A stretch of DNA of 64,000 nt, from the NCBI RefSeq assembly GCF_918797505.1, contig NC_092801.1, forward strand, positions 18,165,731 through 18,229,730. Direction: 5' to 3'. A program made the translations under genes and the position numbers. The DNA comes from Bemisia tabaci (taxonomy: Eukaryota > Arthropoda > Insecta > Hemiptera > Aleyrodidae). The notes under the pieces were generated by a model. That model saw only the letters and a program-made list of their open reading frames with translations. It was not told the origin of the DNA and made no database searches. Shown one piece after another: positions 39,853 to 49,352 of the stretch. Positions within the stretch are counted from its first letter, which is position 1; each line of letters starts with the position of its first letter.

Positions 39853-40015
39853 CAGTGGCGTGGCGTGCTTTGCGATGTATCGATTGATACGCCACTCAAA
39901 CCTATGAAAAAAGATCGATTATCTGGGTCTCGCAGCGAACACCTTAGTAATCGATTCTTTAACACAGCTTCAAATGGCGAGATATCGATTATCGATTATT
40001 CACGCCACGCCACTG
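39853..40015. mobile_element. hAT-like MITE family F (copy F4), perfect 8 bp duplication
   Basis: CAGTGGCGTGGCGTGCTTTG to TCACGCCACGCCACTG. CGCGGAGC flanks both sides exactly (39845-39852 and 40016-40023). This is the cleanest F copy for defining the family. Confidence 0.92.
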
Positions 40016-40023
40016 CGCGGAGC

Positions 40024-40553
40024 GAACTATCCCGCTTTTTTTCGCGAAAAGCCCTCGCCTGTTTTTACAAGAGGAATTTTTAGTTACCCCCCGGTTAATA
40101 AATAGACACGCCACCCTTCTTCGACCCTTGTCTCGGCCCCGCCCCCGCTCCGAACCTTTCCACCCTGTTTCGGCTTTTAAGAGAAGTAATCGCTCCGCGA
40201 AACATTCGTACACAATTATTTATGTTTGAATTTACCTCTCTTTATTCAGCGGGATTCCTCACTTGCTCCATTAAATAAATTGCGCTCCTTCGCCAACCAC
40301 CCCCCCCCCCAGCCTCGTCTTCTCCTTTTTTTTGTTAACTTTCTGTAGCTTCACCGGACCCCGAAATGGGGCAGTAGGATTCCACGAAGATGCCAAGCCG
40401 CGAGATTGAACGGTGGACATCGCGCACGCGGCAAGCTAAAGAAAGAAAGGAATCGCGTTAAGCAAAGAAACAAAGCCACATCAGGTATTGCCAAATGTAA
40501 TGGGCAATTTGATTTTTAACATAAAAATGGTTGTGCGATTTTGTGCAAATATT
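40024..40553. other. No gene; C-rich run
   Basis: Unique-looking with a C run at 40301-40311. Frames on both strands show no domain. Confidence 0.4.
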
Positions 40554-40759
40554 CACTGGTAAAAAAACCTCTTGGTTCAAGAGTGCAGTTTCTTGTCGCG
40601 GATTTAAGAGTCTGGACTCTTGTTTCAAGCTAATTTTGAATTGAATCAATGCAAAATCGCTGAAACAAGATTTCAAGACTCTTAAATCCGGCGACAAGAA
40701 ACTGCACTCTTAAGTCAATGCACCGCGGCATTGGTCCAAGAGGTTTTTTTTTACCAGTG
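40554..40759. mobile_element. MITE family D, A-related, TT duplication
   Basis: CACTGGTAAAAAAACCTCTT to AGAGGTTTTTTTTTACCAGTG (last part TTACCAGTG), flanked by TT (40552-40553 and 40760-40761). The arms share AAGAGTCTGGACTCTTG with family A, but the rest differs (GCAGTTTCTTGTCG). The only copy here. Confidence 0.85.
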
Positions 40760-40849
40760 TTAGTGAATTTTCCGCTTAGTCCGAAGCAAATTCGTTGCAA
40801 ATTTCTTAGAATTTTGCAAATTCGTTCTCTTGTAAATATTAAATTGCCA

Positions 40850-41075
40850 CACTGGAAAAAAAAACATTGGATCCAGAGTCCAGACTCTTAAAAACACCGA
40901 CAAGAAAAAGTACTCTCGATTCAATAAGAATCTAGCTTAAATCAAGAAACAAGCCTCTTAATTCAAGTGGATTTCGTTTTAATTCAAGCAAAATTCCGAT
41001 TGAATCAAGAGTATTTTTTCTTGTCAATGTTTTTAAGAGTCTGGACTCTAGATCCAATGTGTGTTTTTCCCAGTG
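40850..41075. mobile_element. MITE family A (copy A11), CA duplication
   Basis: CACTGGAAAAAAAAACATTG to GTGTTTTTCCCAGTG; CA at 40848-40849 and 41076-41077. It lies only 90 bp from the D element. Confidence 0.88.
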
Positions 41076-41077
41076 CA

Positions 41078-43090
41078 GTTAAATTCGGCAATAGCTGATT
41101 TGGCTTGGTTCCTCTCTGCAAACGTGGTCCAAATAAGGCTGCGGATGAAGTGATATGTGATCAGATCTGCGAAAAGTGGTCCATCTCCCAAAATACCAAG
41201 ATTGAGTTATTTTGTACCTTTGCACAGAGGAAGGAAATATGGGAATTGTAACGCAAGTTTTAAAAGCGTGTGAAAGCTCAAACATTAGTAGGTAGGACGT
41301 CTTGAAGTTCCAAGACAAACCCTTTTTTTAGTACATTTTATTGCCAAAGTTGGCTGGATAAGCTGTATATAGAACATAGTAATTTACCCTCATCTACATG
41401 TAGTTTGAAATATTATTCGACTCGTAGCTCGATTTTTCAATCAATTACTACGTTCCTTTCGTAGTTTCAGGTGAAATTTTTTGGTTCAGTTTTAGGTTGA
41501 GTTTAGGTTAGGAATGGCGAAATTGCACACAAAAACTGTATTGCTTCACCTAAGAGTGCCAAATGAGCTTAGTTCGCAGTATTTTTCGAAATTTTTTTCT
41601 GACATGGGAAATTGGAGAAATATAGATTTAAAAGTGAGAAAATGTGCCGCCTAATGACGTCATCTGGCGGCATTTCCCATTTAAACACATGGATTTTAGC
41701 AGATTAGGTCATTTGGTCATATTATCTCCAATAATAATTGTCCTGTTAAGAAACCGACGATATCCTCGTGCTCAGTTTGCCCTGTAGTATCATTTTAAAG
41801 ATGAAATCCACAAAATTTCAGACACCTGCAAATTCCCTATTCTGACATGTACATTTTGCAACAGGCCCATTTACATCGAGATCAAAGCGAGATTTGCACG
41901 ATCCGGCAACATTGTCGAGGGATGAAGTGAGCTCGAAACGGTGGGCTGCACTTGTTCAGCTTCAAACGTGATTCAAAGCATTGCAGTGGTGAGCGGCGTT
42001 GCCATCTCTTCGAAAATAGCAACATGAATAGAAAAATCGCACGAGGGCAGGGGAGCGCAGCTCAGTCTGGGGGCCGCGATAGCGTGTTGTATTTGCCTGA
42101 CACCGGCAAAGCTGGCTGACAATGCGCGCCGCTGCCGAATCGGCGATAAAAAGTCGGAATTCCACCGGAGCGAAAATCGCAACCCGCCGTATCCGGCAAC
42201 GCTGGTAATGCGGTCCGCATGCAACTTTTGATCTAAATCGATGTTGTTTAACCGCTGCGCTCCGTCGCTCGGAATGGGGAACATGGCGGGAAAAGTTAAA
42301 AGTTGGGTCGCCTGAACGGTTTGCTCGCGTGGTTGCCGAATTTCCGGAATTAAAACGCGAATTTTACAGAGCTAAGCGAATACGTACAGAGTTTGAAAGA
42401 ACACTTTTGTGAGATAGTTAAGATCTCATTAACATATGTCAAATAGGAATGTGTACGAAATTGTCGAAAATAGAACGCAAGAGAGTGGAGGAAAAAGGAT
42501 TGCCTTGAATGAAAGAGCAGAGAGAGAAAAGGAAGAAGAAAATTGAGGCCTCCATTTCCGGACGAAGGAACGTAACTCCATTTCAATGTTGCAAAATTGA
42601 CTCCAACAATTCGCTTTTTTACAAGGAAGTACCTGTGCAATTTTTTCTAAAATTACTCTGATTTTTCCGTGAGATCTCATGAAAATCAGTGAGATGTTCA
42701 GTTAGAAATATCCAGTATTTTACACAAAAATTTGAAATTAGCGAGGGGAAATTTGGCAACATTGATATGTAGTACGTTCTTTTGCGACGATGTGGTTAAC
42801 ATCGTAAATAAGGGAGGTTTGAGGAGGTCTCTATGGCATCATGAAAAAACGATTTTTGAAAACCTCGAGTAAAGTTCAGCAAACTAACTTTGGAAATAGA
42901 CTCTTGCGAGGGATTATAATGATTTCCCATTCCATAAAGTGCAATATACGGAAGAAAATATGCAACGATTTTGACAAATTTCAAGAGAGGTGTCAACTTA
43001 CTCTAAAATGTACAAAACTCACGATGAATATCCTTCCGTAATTCGTATTTTTTTTTCGTTGTAATCACTCGCAAAGATGCATTTTCAAAG
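41078..43090. other. Longest repeat-poor stretch of this half; no gene supported
   Basis: Mostly AT-rich and unique. 41880-42300 is GC-richer. The minus frames at 41962-42284 (67 and 103 residues) and 42350-42680 (96 and 83) overlap one another and lack domains or splice context. AACATTG and GGCAAC words recur, as in many flanks here. Confidence 0.4.
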
Positions 43091-43237
43091 CAATGGCGTG
43101 GTGTGCTTTGCGATTTATCGATAGATCTTCCATTTAAGCCTATGGAAAAGGATCGAAAAACAGGGTGCTCGCAACGAACACCTTAATAATAGATTATTTA
43201 CTATAGTTTCAGATGGAGAAAATGCACGCCTCGCCTC
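43091..43237. mobile_element. hAT-like MITE family F (F5), decayed
   Basis: CAATGGCGTGGTGTGCTTTG to AATGCACGCCTCGCCTC, core GTGCTCGCAACGAACACC. Terminal bases have drifted and no duplication is visible. Confidence 0.65.
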
Positions 43238-43630
43238 TTTTTCAAAGCTAGACTTCTGAGGTTTGCGAACATTGTCCTTCCTTTTTATGATGCAATGTGA
43301 AAGAAGTCCTTGAACCTTTGTTGATCATATTGCAGACCATACGAGACCCCTCAATAAAACGAGCTGCTTAAGGAACGACTATGAATATGACCCTCAACTA
43401 ATGGAAACCATGCGCACATGAATTCGTGTATTTCTAAAGCGTATATTCTTATGATTTACGTAAAGGCGCCAGGATACAACTATTCGTGTTCGATGGATAT
43501 GAGTGAAGTCTATGCAAAAAATTGAAGGCGTTTTTTTCCCCCAACATCAGGCGTTGTACTAACTGTATCAGCTGTTAACGAGTTTCTTCTCACGTTGTTT
43601 GACTGTCGCCGGCTGTGCAAGCGGAGGGCA
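43238..43630. other. No recognisable feature
   Basis: Unique-looking; no supported frame. Confidence 0.4.
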
Positions 43631-43728
43631 TCAAACGGAACTAAGTGCATTATGACGTGAGCCCCGTCATGCGCTTATTCTTATGTGTCTCAGGGCTCAT
43701 GGCTCAATGCACATAATTCCGTTTGATA
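43631..43728. repeat. Palindrome, family I (I2)
   Basis: TCAAACGGAACTAAGTGCAT at left, ATGCACATAATTCCGTTTGA at right, with GACGTGAGCCC and AGGGCTCATGG inside. Lacks the outer CAATTGGACG of I1. Confidence 0.75.
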
Positions 43729-43811
43729 GAAATACGTCTAAATCATCATCCGCCGCATGTGTTGAGATGCAGATTCAGCTCAGCGCGATTCTTTTTTTCT
43801 GCGTGTGGCTG

Positions 43812-44322
43812 CAGTGGAGATGTTGCGTGCGTGAGGAATTTGCGATTTGACTGTTGACTCTTATTTAAAAGCTCGCGAGAAACACGATGGCGCCACTGGT
43901 TTTCTCTGAAATCAACTCCCAAGCTCCAAAAAAGCTCTCAAGTTGAGGCCAAAATGGAGGGGATATCCCACGCTATCCTGAGAGTCCACCTCTACATCAA
44001 GACAAACTATCCATGCAAAGATAGGGAGCAAATACATTAGCAGGGTTGCCGCCTTTTCAGTTTTGGAGTCCCCAAATAAAGTGGCAACCCGGTCAATATA
44101 TTTGCTCCCTATCTTTGCATGGAGAGTTGGTTTTGATGTAGAGGTGGACTCTCAGGGTAGCGTGGGATATCCCCTCCATTTTGGCCTCAACTTGAGAGCT
44201 TATTTTAAGCTTGGGAGTTGATTTGAGAGAAAACCAGTGGCACCATCGTGTTTTTCGCGAACTTTTACATAAGAATCAACAGTCAAATCGCAAATTCCCC
44301 ATACATGCAACATCTCCATTGT
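43812..44322. mobile_element. Foldback element, family E (copy E2)
   Basis: CAGTGGAGATGTTGCGTGCG at left, ATACATGCAACATCTCCATT at right, arms of about 230 bp with TGGAGGGGATATCCCACGCT. The centre includes TTTTGGAGTCCCCAAATAAAG (part) between two AGATAGGGAGCAAATA words. Confidence 0.82.
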
Positions 44323-44372
44323 GAGCAAGGTTGTAGAACGCTGCGGCACGGCGCGGTGTGCTGCCAGTTGGA

Positions 44373-44467
44373 AACGCGCACTGACGCCTACAAACCTAAG
44401 GGGATACTTCAAGCATTGCACAATGCGTGAAGTAGCCCCTTAGGTTTGTAGGCGCCAGTGCATGTTT
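44373..44467. repeat. Long hairpin, family V (V2)
   Basis: CGCGCACTGACGCCTACAAA on the left pairs with TTTGTAGGCGCCAGTGCATG on the right; centre CATTGCACAATGCG. It separates E2 from half-copy E4. Confidence 0.8.
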
Positions 44468-44670
44468 TGCGCCGAGTTTGTTTTGATGTAGGCGTGAACT
44501 CTCAGGATAGCGTGGGATATCCCCTCCATTTTGGCCTCGACTTGAGGGCTTTTTTTGAGCTTGGGAGTTGATTTCAGAGAAAACCAGTGGCACCACCGTG
44601 TTTCTCGCGACTTTTTACCTAAGAATCAACAGTCAAATCGCAAATTCCTCACACATGCAACATCTCTATT
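44468..44670. mobile_element. Half-copy of family E (E4)
   Basis: Matches the right arm of E2 from TTTTGATGTAGGCG to ACACATGCAACATCTCTATT, without its partner arm. Confidence 0.7.
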
Positions 44671-44687
44671 GCAACAGACCCATTACC

Positions 44688-44998
44688 TAGAGTCCCTTTA
44701 TACTGAGCGTCAAGACAACACCCCTCATGGAGTCACAAACGGGAATAAAGATTACAGAAATTGAACGTTCTTTGTAATCTTTGATCGGCCCATTCTTAAA
44801 TTCCTTTCTCCGTTCCTTCTCTCATTCCGTTTGTTCCTTGCCGAACCCGTAATTCTCTGGTCCATTCTAGCCTATAACCTTCGCAATTGGTGAAAATATA
44901 ATCTTTATTCCCGTTTGTGACACTGTGGAGGCCTAAAATACGGCAACCAATCAGAAATGGATTCACATTGTCTTGACTCTCAGTATAAAGGGACTCTA
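44688..44998. mobile_element. TAGAGT-ended element J1, perfect 8 bp duplication
   Basis: TAGAGTCCCTTTATACTGAG to CAGTATAAAGGGACTCTA, with CCATTACC on both sides (44680-44687 and 44999-45006). Subterminal GGGAATAAAGATTACAG pairs with TAATCTTTATTCCCG. Serves as an empty-site reference for J2. Confidence 0.9.
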
Positions 44999-45006
44999 CC
45001 ATTACC

Positions 45007-45631
45007 GTGTCAAATACGCAGATTGCATCGTTTCGGCAACGCGGGAACCCGATAGCGCCGCCTCAATTGCCGTCGTTACAAGACCCAATTTCCAAGGGAT
45101 CCCCGGCGGCCGGGTCCACGGGCAGAATCAAAGTGGATGTCAAAGTGGCGTCAAAGTGTCCGGACCTGTTTCACTCCGCCCGCCTCCCGCCTTTTCCACC
45201 GAGGAAATTCGTAGCGAGTCCTCCCTCATTAGTGCTCTCCTCGCCGTGAGCACAAAGTGTCCGCATCCATCGGCGGGCTCCGCACCGGAATGCTCTCCGA
45301 TCCCCGCGTCCCGATCTGAAACGGCGACGTCAGCATGAATATTGAATTTAAAAATGTGCACTGATACCAAATGATCGCTCTCCTGGACCGCTACGCGGCC
45401 CAACCGTAAGTGGCGCTTCGCGGACCCTCGTGGGACGATCTCAGTCAAGAATATATGGATCGTTTTTGGACGTATCTCTGCCAAACGGAACTATGCTAAT
45501 CTCTCAGATTTTTTCTCTCAAATTTGAAAACAGCATCAGTCCCACAAGAAATTAGAAACTGGCCACCTTCGCCTTAAGTTAATTTTTACTTTTAGCGGTA
45601 CACAAAACGATGGCGTAACACAGGATCAGCC
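45007..45631. other. GC-richer unique block plus I half-palindrome
   Basis: 45020-45440 is relatively GC-rich with frames open on both strands (80-121 residues) but no domain. 45467-45494 (GGACGTATCTCTGCCAAACG) matches one arm of I1. Confidence 0.45.
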
Positions 45632-46171
45632 TAGAGTCCCTTCATAGAGAGAGTTAAGACAACGCGGCTCATGGATATCTTAAACGGGAATAAAAATTAC
45701 AGAAATCGGACGTTTTTTGTAATCTTTGATCAACCCATTCCCGAATTCCTACACTGGAAAAAAATATACATTGGATATAGAGTCCAGACTCTTGAAAACA
45801 TTGACAAGAAAAGGGACTCTTGGGTCAATCAGATTTAAGCTTAAATCAAAAGGAAATCCGCTCAAATTAAGAGGCTTGGGTCTTGATTTAAGCTTAAATC
45901 TGATTGAATCAAGAGTATTTTTTCTTGTCGATGTTTTTAAGAGTCTGGACTCTAGATCCAGTGTTTTTTTTTCCAGTGTATCTCCATTCCGTCTCTCATT
46001 TCATTTGTTCCTTGCTGTGTCCCTGATTCCCCGGTCCGCTCCAGTTCATAATCTTCGCAATCGGTGCAACTGTAATCTTTATCCCCATTTGTGACACTGT
46101 GAAGGCCAAATTACGGGAACCAATCAGAAATGGATTCTCATTGTCTATACTCTCAGTATGAAGCGACTCTA
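45632..46171. mobile_element. TAGAGT-ended element J2, interrupted by A12
   Basis: TAGAGTCCCTTCATAGAGAG to CAGTATGAAGCGACTCTA. Flanks GATCAGCC and GACGAGCC agree at 6 of 8 bases. Apart from A12 it aligns with J1 along its length. Confidence 0.82.
45752..45978. mobile_element. MITE family A (copy A12), TA duplication, in J2
   Basis: CACTGGAAAAAAATATACAT to TTTTTTTTTCCAGTG, TA at 45750-45751 and 45979-45980. The J1 paralogue has TT once at this place (AAATTCCTTTCTCCG), so exactly two bases were duplicated. Confidence 0.92.
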
Positions 46172-47768
46172 GACGAGCCTATCTCTACTTTTTACACCGT
46201 TGGGAAAGCCAGCAAGCAATCCAATCAAACGCGTATCCTCAAAGTTTCCGCAGTGATATCTAGTTATTATAGTTAGGACACCGCTTTACGCATCAATTCA
46301 CCCTCTCCTCTCTTTTCTCTCCGCTCCCCTTTGTCTACTTCTCCCCCCTCCACCTCTCCCCCCTATTTTCACACCTACAAGTTCCTTCCCGCACCACGTG
46401 TTCGGGAAAACGTGGAAGGGCAAGAAGCAAAGAAGGAAGACCACCATCAGTATAACTCTCAGTATGAAGCGACTCTAGATGAGTCTATCTCTACTTTTTA
46501 CCCCGTTGGAAAAGCCAGCAAGCAATCAAGTGCATATCCTCGAAGTTTCCGCGGTGATATTTGGTTATTATAGTTATAGGACACCGCTCTGCGCAAAAAT
46601 TTAGCCTATCCTCTCTTTTCTCTCCGTTCCCCTTTCTCTCGCTCCCCTTTGTCTACTTCTTCCCCCTCCCCCTCTTCCCCCTATTTTCACACCAATCAGA
46701 AATGGATCCGCATTGTCTTTACTTTCAGTATAAAGCGACTCTAGATGAGCCTATCTCTACTTTTTACACCGTTGGGAAAGCCAGCCATAGAGTACCTAGA
46801 GTCGTAATGTAAGTGGGAGAGCTGGCGCCATGTTCTGCTCGACGAATTCCGAGCCCGGTGTGCGCCGAGTTCGGGACGCTTTTTCAGTACATTTTCGATC
46901 CAAAATGGCGGTGTAAAATACGTGGTAATTCCTATCTCCTTTGTTGTTGTTGTTTTTGTCATCGGATGGCCGGGTACTCGTGTATCGCAAACAATCGATT
47001 ATGTATCGAAAAAGTGACCCGGCGTCACACAGGAGTCTTGGAATTCGGGACATGGAAAATGCTTAAAAGTGACGCCAGCTCTCCCACTTACATTACGACT
47101 CTATGTACTCTATGAAGCCAGCATGCAATCCAATCAAGCGCGTACCCTCAAAGTTTCCGCAGTGATATCTAGTTATTATAGTTATAGGACACCGCTCTAC
47201 GCATCAATTCACCCTCTCCTATCTTTTCTCTCCGCTCCCCTTTGTCTACTTCTCCCCCCTCCATCTCTCCCCCCTATTTTCACACCTACAAGTTCCTTCC
47301 CGCACCACGTGCTCGGGAAAACGCGGAAGGGCAAGAAGCAAAGAAGGACGACCACCGTCAGTATAACTCTTAGTATAAAGCGACTTTAGATTTGTCTACT
47401 TCTTCCCCCTCCCCCCTATTTTCACACCAATCAGAAATGGATTCGCCTTGTCTTTACTCTCGGTATAAAGCGACTCTAGATGAGCCTATCTCTACTTTTT
47501 ATCTCTGTTTTTTTCGTTGGGGAAGCCAGCAAGCAATCCAATCAAGCGCATACCCTCAAAGTTTCCGCAGTGATATCTAGTTATTATAGTTATAGGACAC
47601 CGCTCCACGCATCAATTTACCCTCTCCTCTCTTTTCTCTCCGCTCCCCTTTGTCTACATCTTCCCCTCCCCCTCTCCCCCCTATTTTCACACCTACAAGT
47701 TCCTTCCCGCACCACGTGCTCGGGAAAACGCGGAAGGGCAAGAAGCAAAGAAGGAAGACCACCATCAG
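46172..47768 (+). repeat. Tandem array of ~270-400 bp units derived from a J end
   Basis: Units contain the right end of J (AGTATRAAGCGACTCTAGAT), then GAGCCTATCTCTACTTTTTA, GAAAGCCAGCAAGCAATC, a pyrimidine tract (CTCTCCGCTCCCCTTTGTC) and CACCACGTGCTCGGGAAAAC. GAAAGCCAGC-type anchors are at 46203, 46510, 46776 and 47521, the third unit being split by L. No coding capacity; frames through it are repeats. Confidence 0.78.
46786..47114. mobile_element. Inverted-repeat element L, perfect 8 bp duplication
   Basis: CATAGAGTACCTAGAGTCG at left, CGACTCTATGTACTCTATG at right; the inverted match runs on through AATGTAAGTGGGAGAGCTGG. AAGCCAGC flanks both sides (46778-46785 and 47115-47122). Inserted in the tandem array. 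No transposase. Confidence 0.9.
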
Positions 47769-48226
47769 GGGAGGTGGGGGGAGGGGGGGGGGTGAGCGCA
47801 GAAGGAGCTGAGCAAAGCCACGGACAGGCACGGGGGCACGAGTTGGTGCGGGAGCGTGCAGTCGCTTCGGAATCGGGGCCGTGGATGGTGTGCAGCGTTC
47901 ACCGTTGGCGTTGAGGGATGTCGTTCGATAGGGGGCGACTGGTGCAGTGGCGGTGGCGCCTCCGTTGCGGAGGGCTCGCGGTGTCGCGTTAGTTGCAGTG
48001 CACCCCCGATGGGCGAGACTGTCCGACTGTAAATATCCTCTCTCTTTACTCTCTCTCTTGTGTCTCTCTTGCGTTTCTCTTGTGTCTCTCTCGCTCTCCC
48101 TTCCCACCCATGCAGCTCTCTCGCTCTCTCGCTTTTCTTGTGTGACTCGCTCGAGTGACTGAGCTCGCTTTCTGTCTCTTTTTTTTCCAAATGACGATCG
48201 CACTTCTTTCGACGTGAACTAGTACT
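47769..48226. other. G-rich then pyrimidine-rich low-complexity DNA
   Basis: 47765-47795 is G-rich; 48035-48190 is a CT microsatellite-like tract (CTCTCTCTTGTGTCTCTC). The long opposing frames here (208 and 141 residues, minus strand) are translations of that tract. Confidence 0.6.
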
Positions 48227-49352
48227 AGACTTTTAGTTCATAATGAATATAATGGGTATGTTGAATTTTCCTCTTTTTCTCCGCATTTTTTCGGCCCCCT
48301 CCCCCGTTTATCGTCCCTCCTTGTGATGAATGTTTTTCGTTTCCCTGCTTTCGCGTTGAAGAAGGAAAAATCAACAGAATTTTCATAAATTTTCTGAGAT
48401 TTTTCAAAATCTGGTCCCCATCAATTTTTTAGACTTTTAGTTCATAATGAATATGATGGGTATGTTGAATTTTCCTCTTTTTCTCCGCATTTTTTCGGCC
48501 CCCTTCTACCCCTCCTTTTTCGTTTGAATATTCCCTTTTTGCCTGCCTTGTGATGAATGTTTTTCCACGTTGAAGAAAAGATAATCTACAGAATTTTCAT
48601 TAATTTTCTGAGATTTTCTAAAATCTGGTCCCCATCAATTTTTTAGACTTTTAGTTCATCATGGATATAATGGGTATGTTGAATTTTCCTCTTTTTCTCC
48701 GCATTTTTTGGGTCCCCTTTCCCGTTTATCATCCCTCCTTTTTCGTTTGAATTTTCCCTTTTTGCCTGCCTCGTGATGAATGTTTTTCGTTTCCCCGCTT
48801 CCACGTTGAAGAAGAAAAAATCAATGGAATTTTCATAATTTTTCTGAGATTCTCCAAAATCTGGTCCCCATCAATGTTTTAGACTTTTAGTTTATAATGA
48901 ATATAATGGGTATGTTGAATTTTCCTCTTTTTCTCCGCATTTTTTCGGCCCCCTCCCCCGTTTATCATCCCTCTGTTTTCGTTTGAATGTTGCCTTTTTG
49001 CCTGCCCCGTGATGAATGTTTTTCGTTCCCCTGCTTCCGCGTTGAAGGAGAAAAAATCAACAGGATTTTCATACATTTTCCGCGATTTTCCAAAATCTGG
49101 TCCCCATCAATGTTTTAGACTTTTAGTTCATAATGAATATAATGGGTATGTTGAATTTTCCTCTTTTTCTCCGCATTTTTTCGGCCCCCTCCCCCGTTTA
49201 TCATCCCTCCTTTTTTGTATGAATATTCCCTTGTTGCCTGCCTCGTGATGAATGTTTTTCGTTTCCTTGCTTCCGCGTTGAAGAAGAAAAAATCAATAGG
49301 ATTTCCATAAATTTTCTGAGATTTTCCAAAATCTGGTCCCCATCAATTTTTT
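48227..49352 (+). repeat. Five-unit tandem array, 204-236 bp units
   Basis: Units start AGACTTTTAGTTCATAATGA at 48227, 48431, 48645, 48881 and 49117. Each carries GGGTATGTTGAATTTTCCTC, TTTTTCTCCGCATTTTTT, TGATGAATGTTTTTCG and AAAATCTGGTCCCCATCAA. Units 4 and 5 are 236 bp; 1 and 2 have internal deletions. Poorly matching units continue at 49560 and 50040. Confidence 0.9.

Noticed and set aside
41078..43090. Helitron ends (TC...CTAG with hairpin)
   Set aside because: Scattered CTAG words occur but no pair with the needed 3' hairpin and AT target could be supported.
45000..45500. Host gene in the GC-rich block with frames of 80-121 residues
   Set aside because: Frames are open on both strands because stop codons are rare in GC-rich DNA; no domain and no splice pattern.
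47577..48203. 208-residue minus-strand frame rich in Arg, Glu and Ser
   Set aside because: It translates a CT-repeat tract and a tandem array; composition follows the repeat, and a second long frame overlaps it on the same strand.
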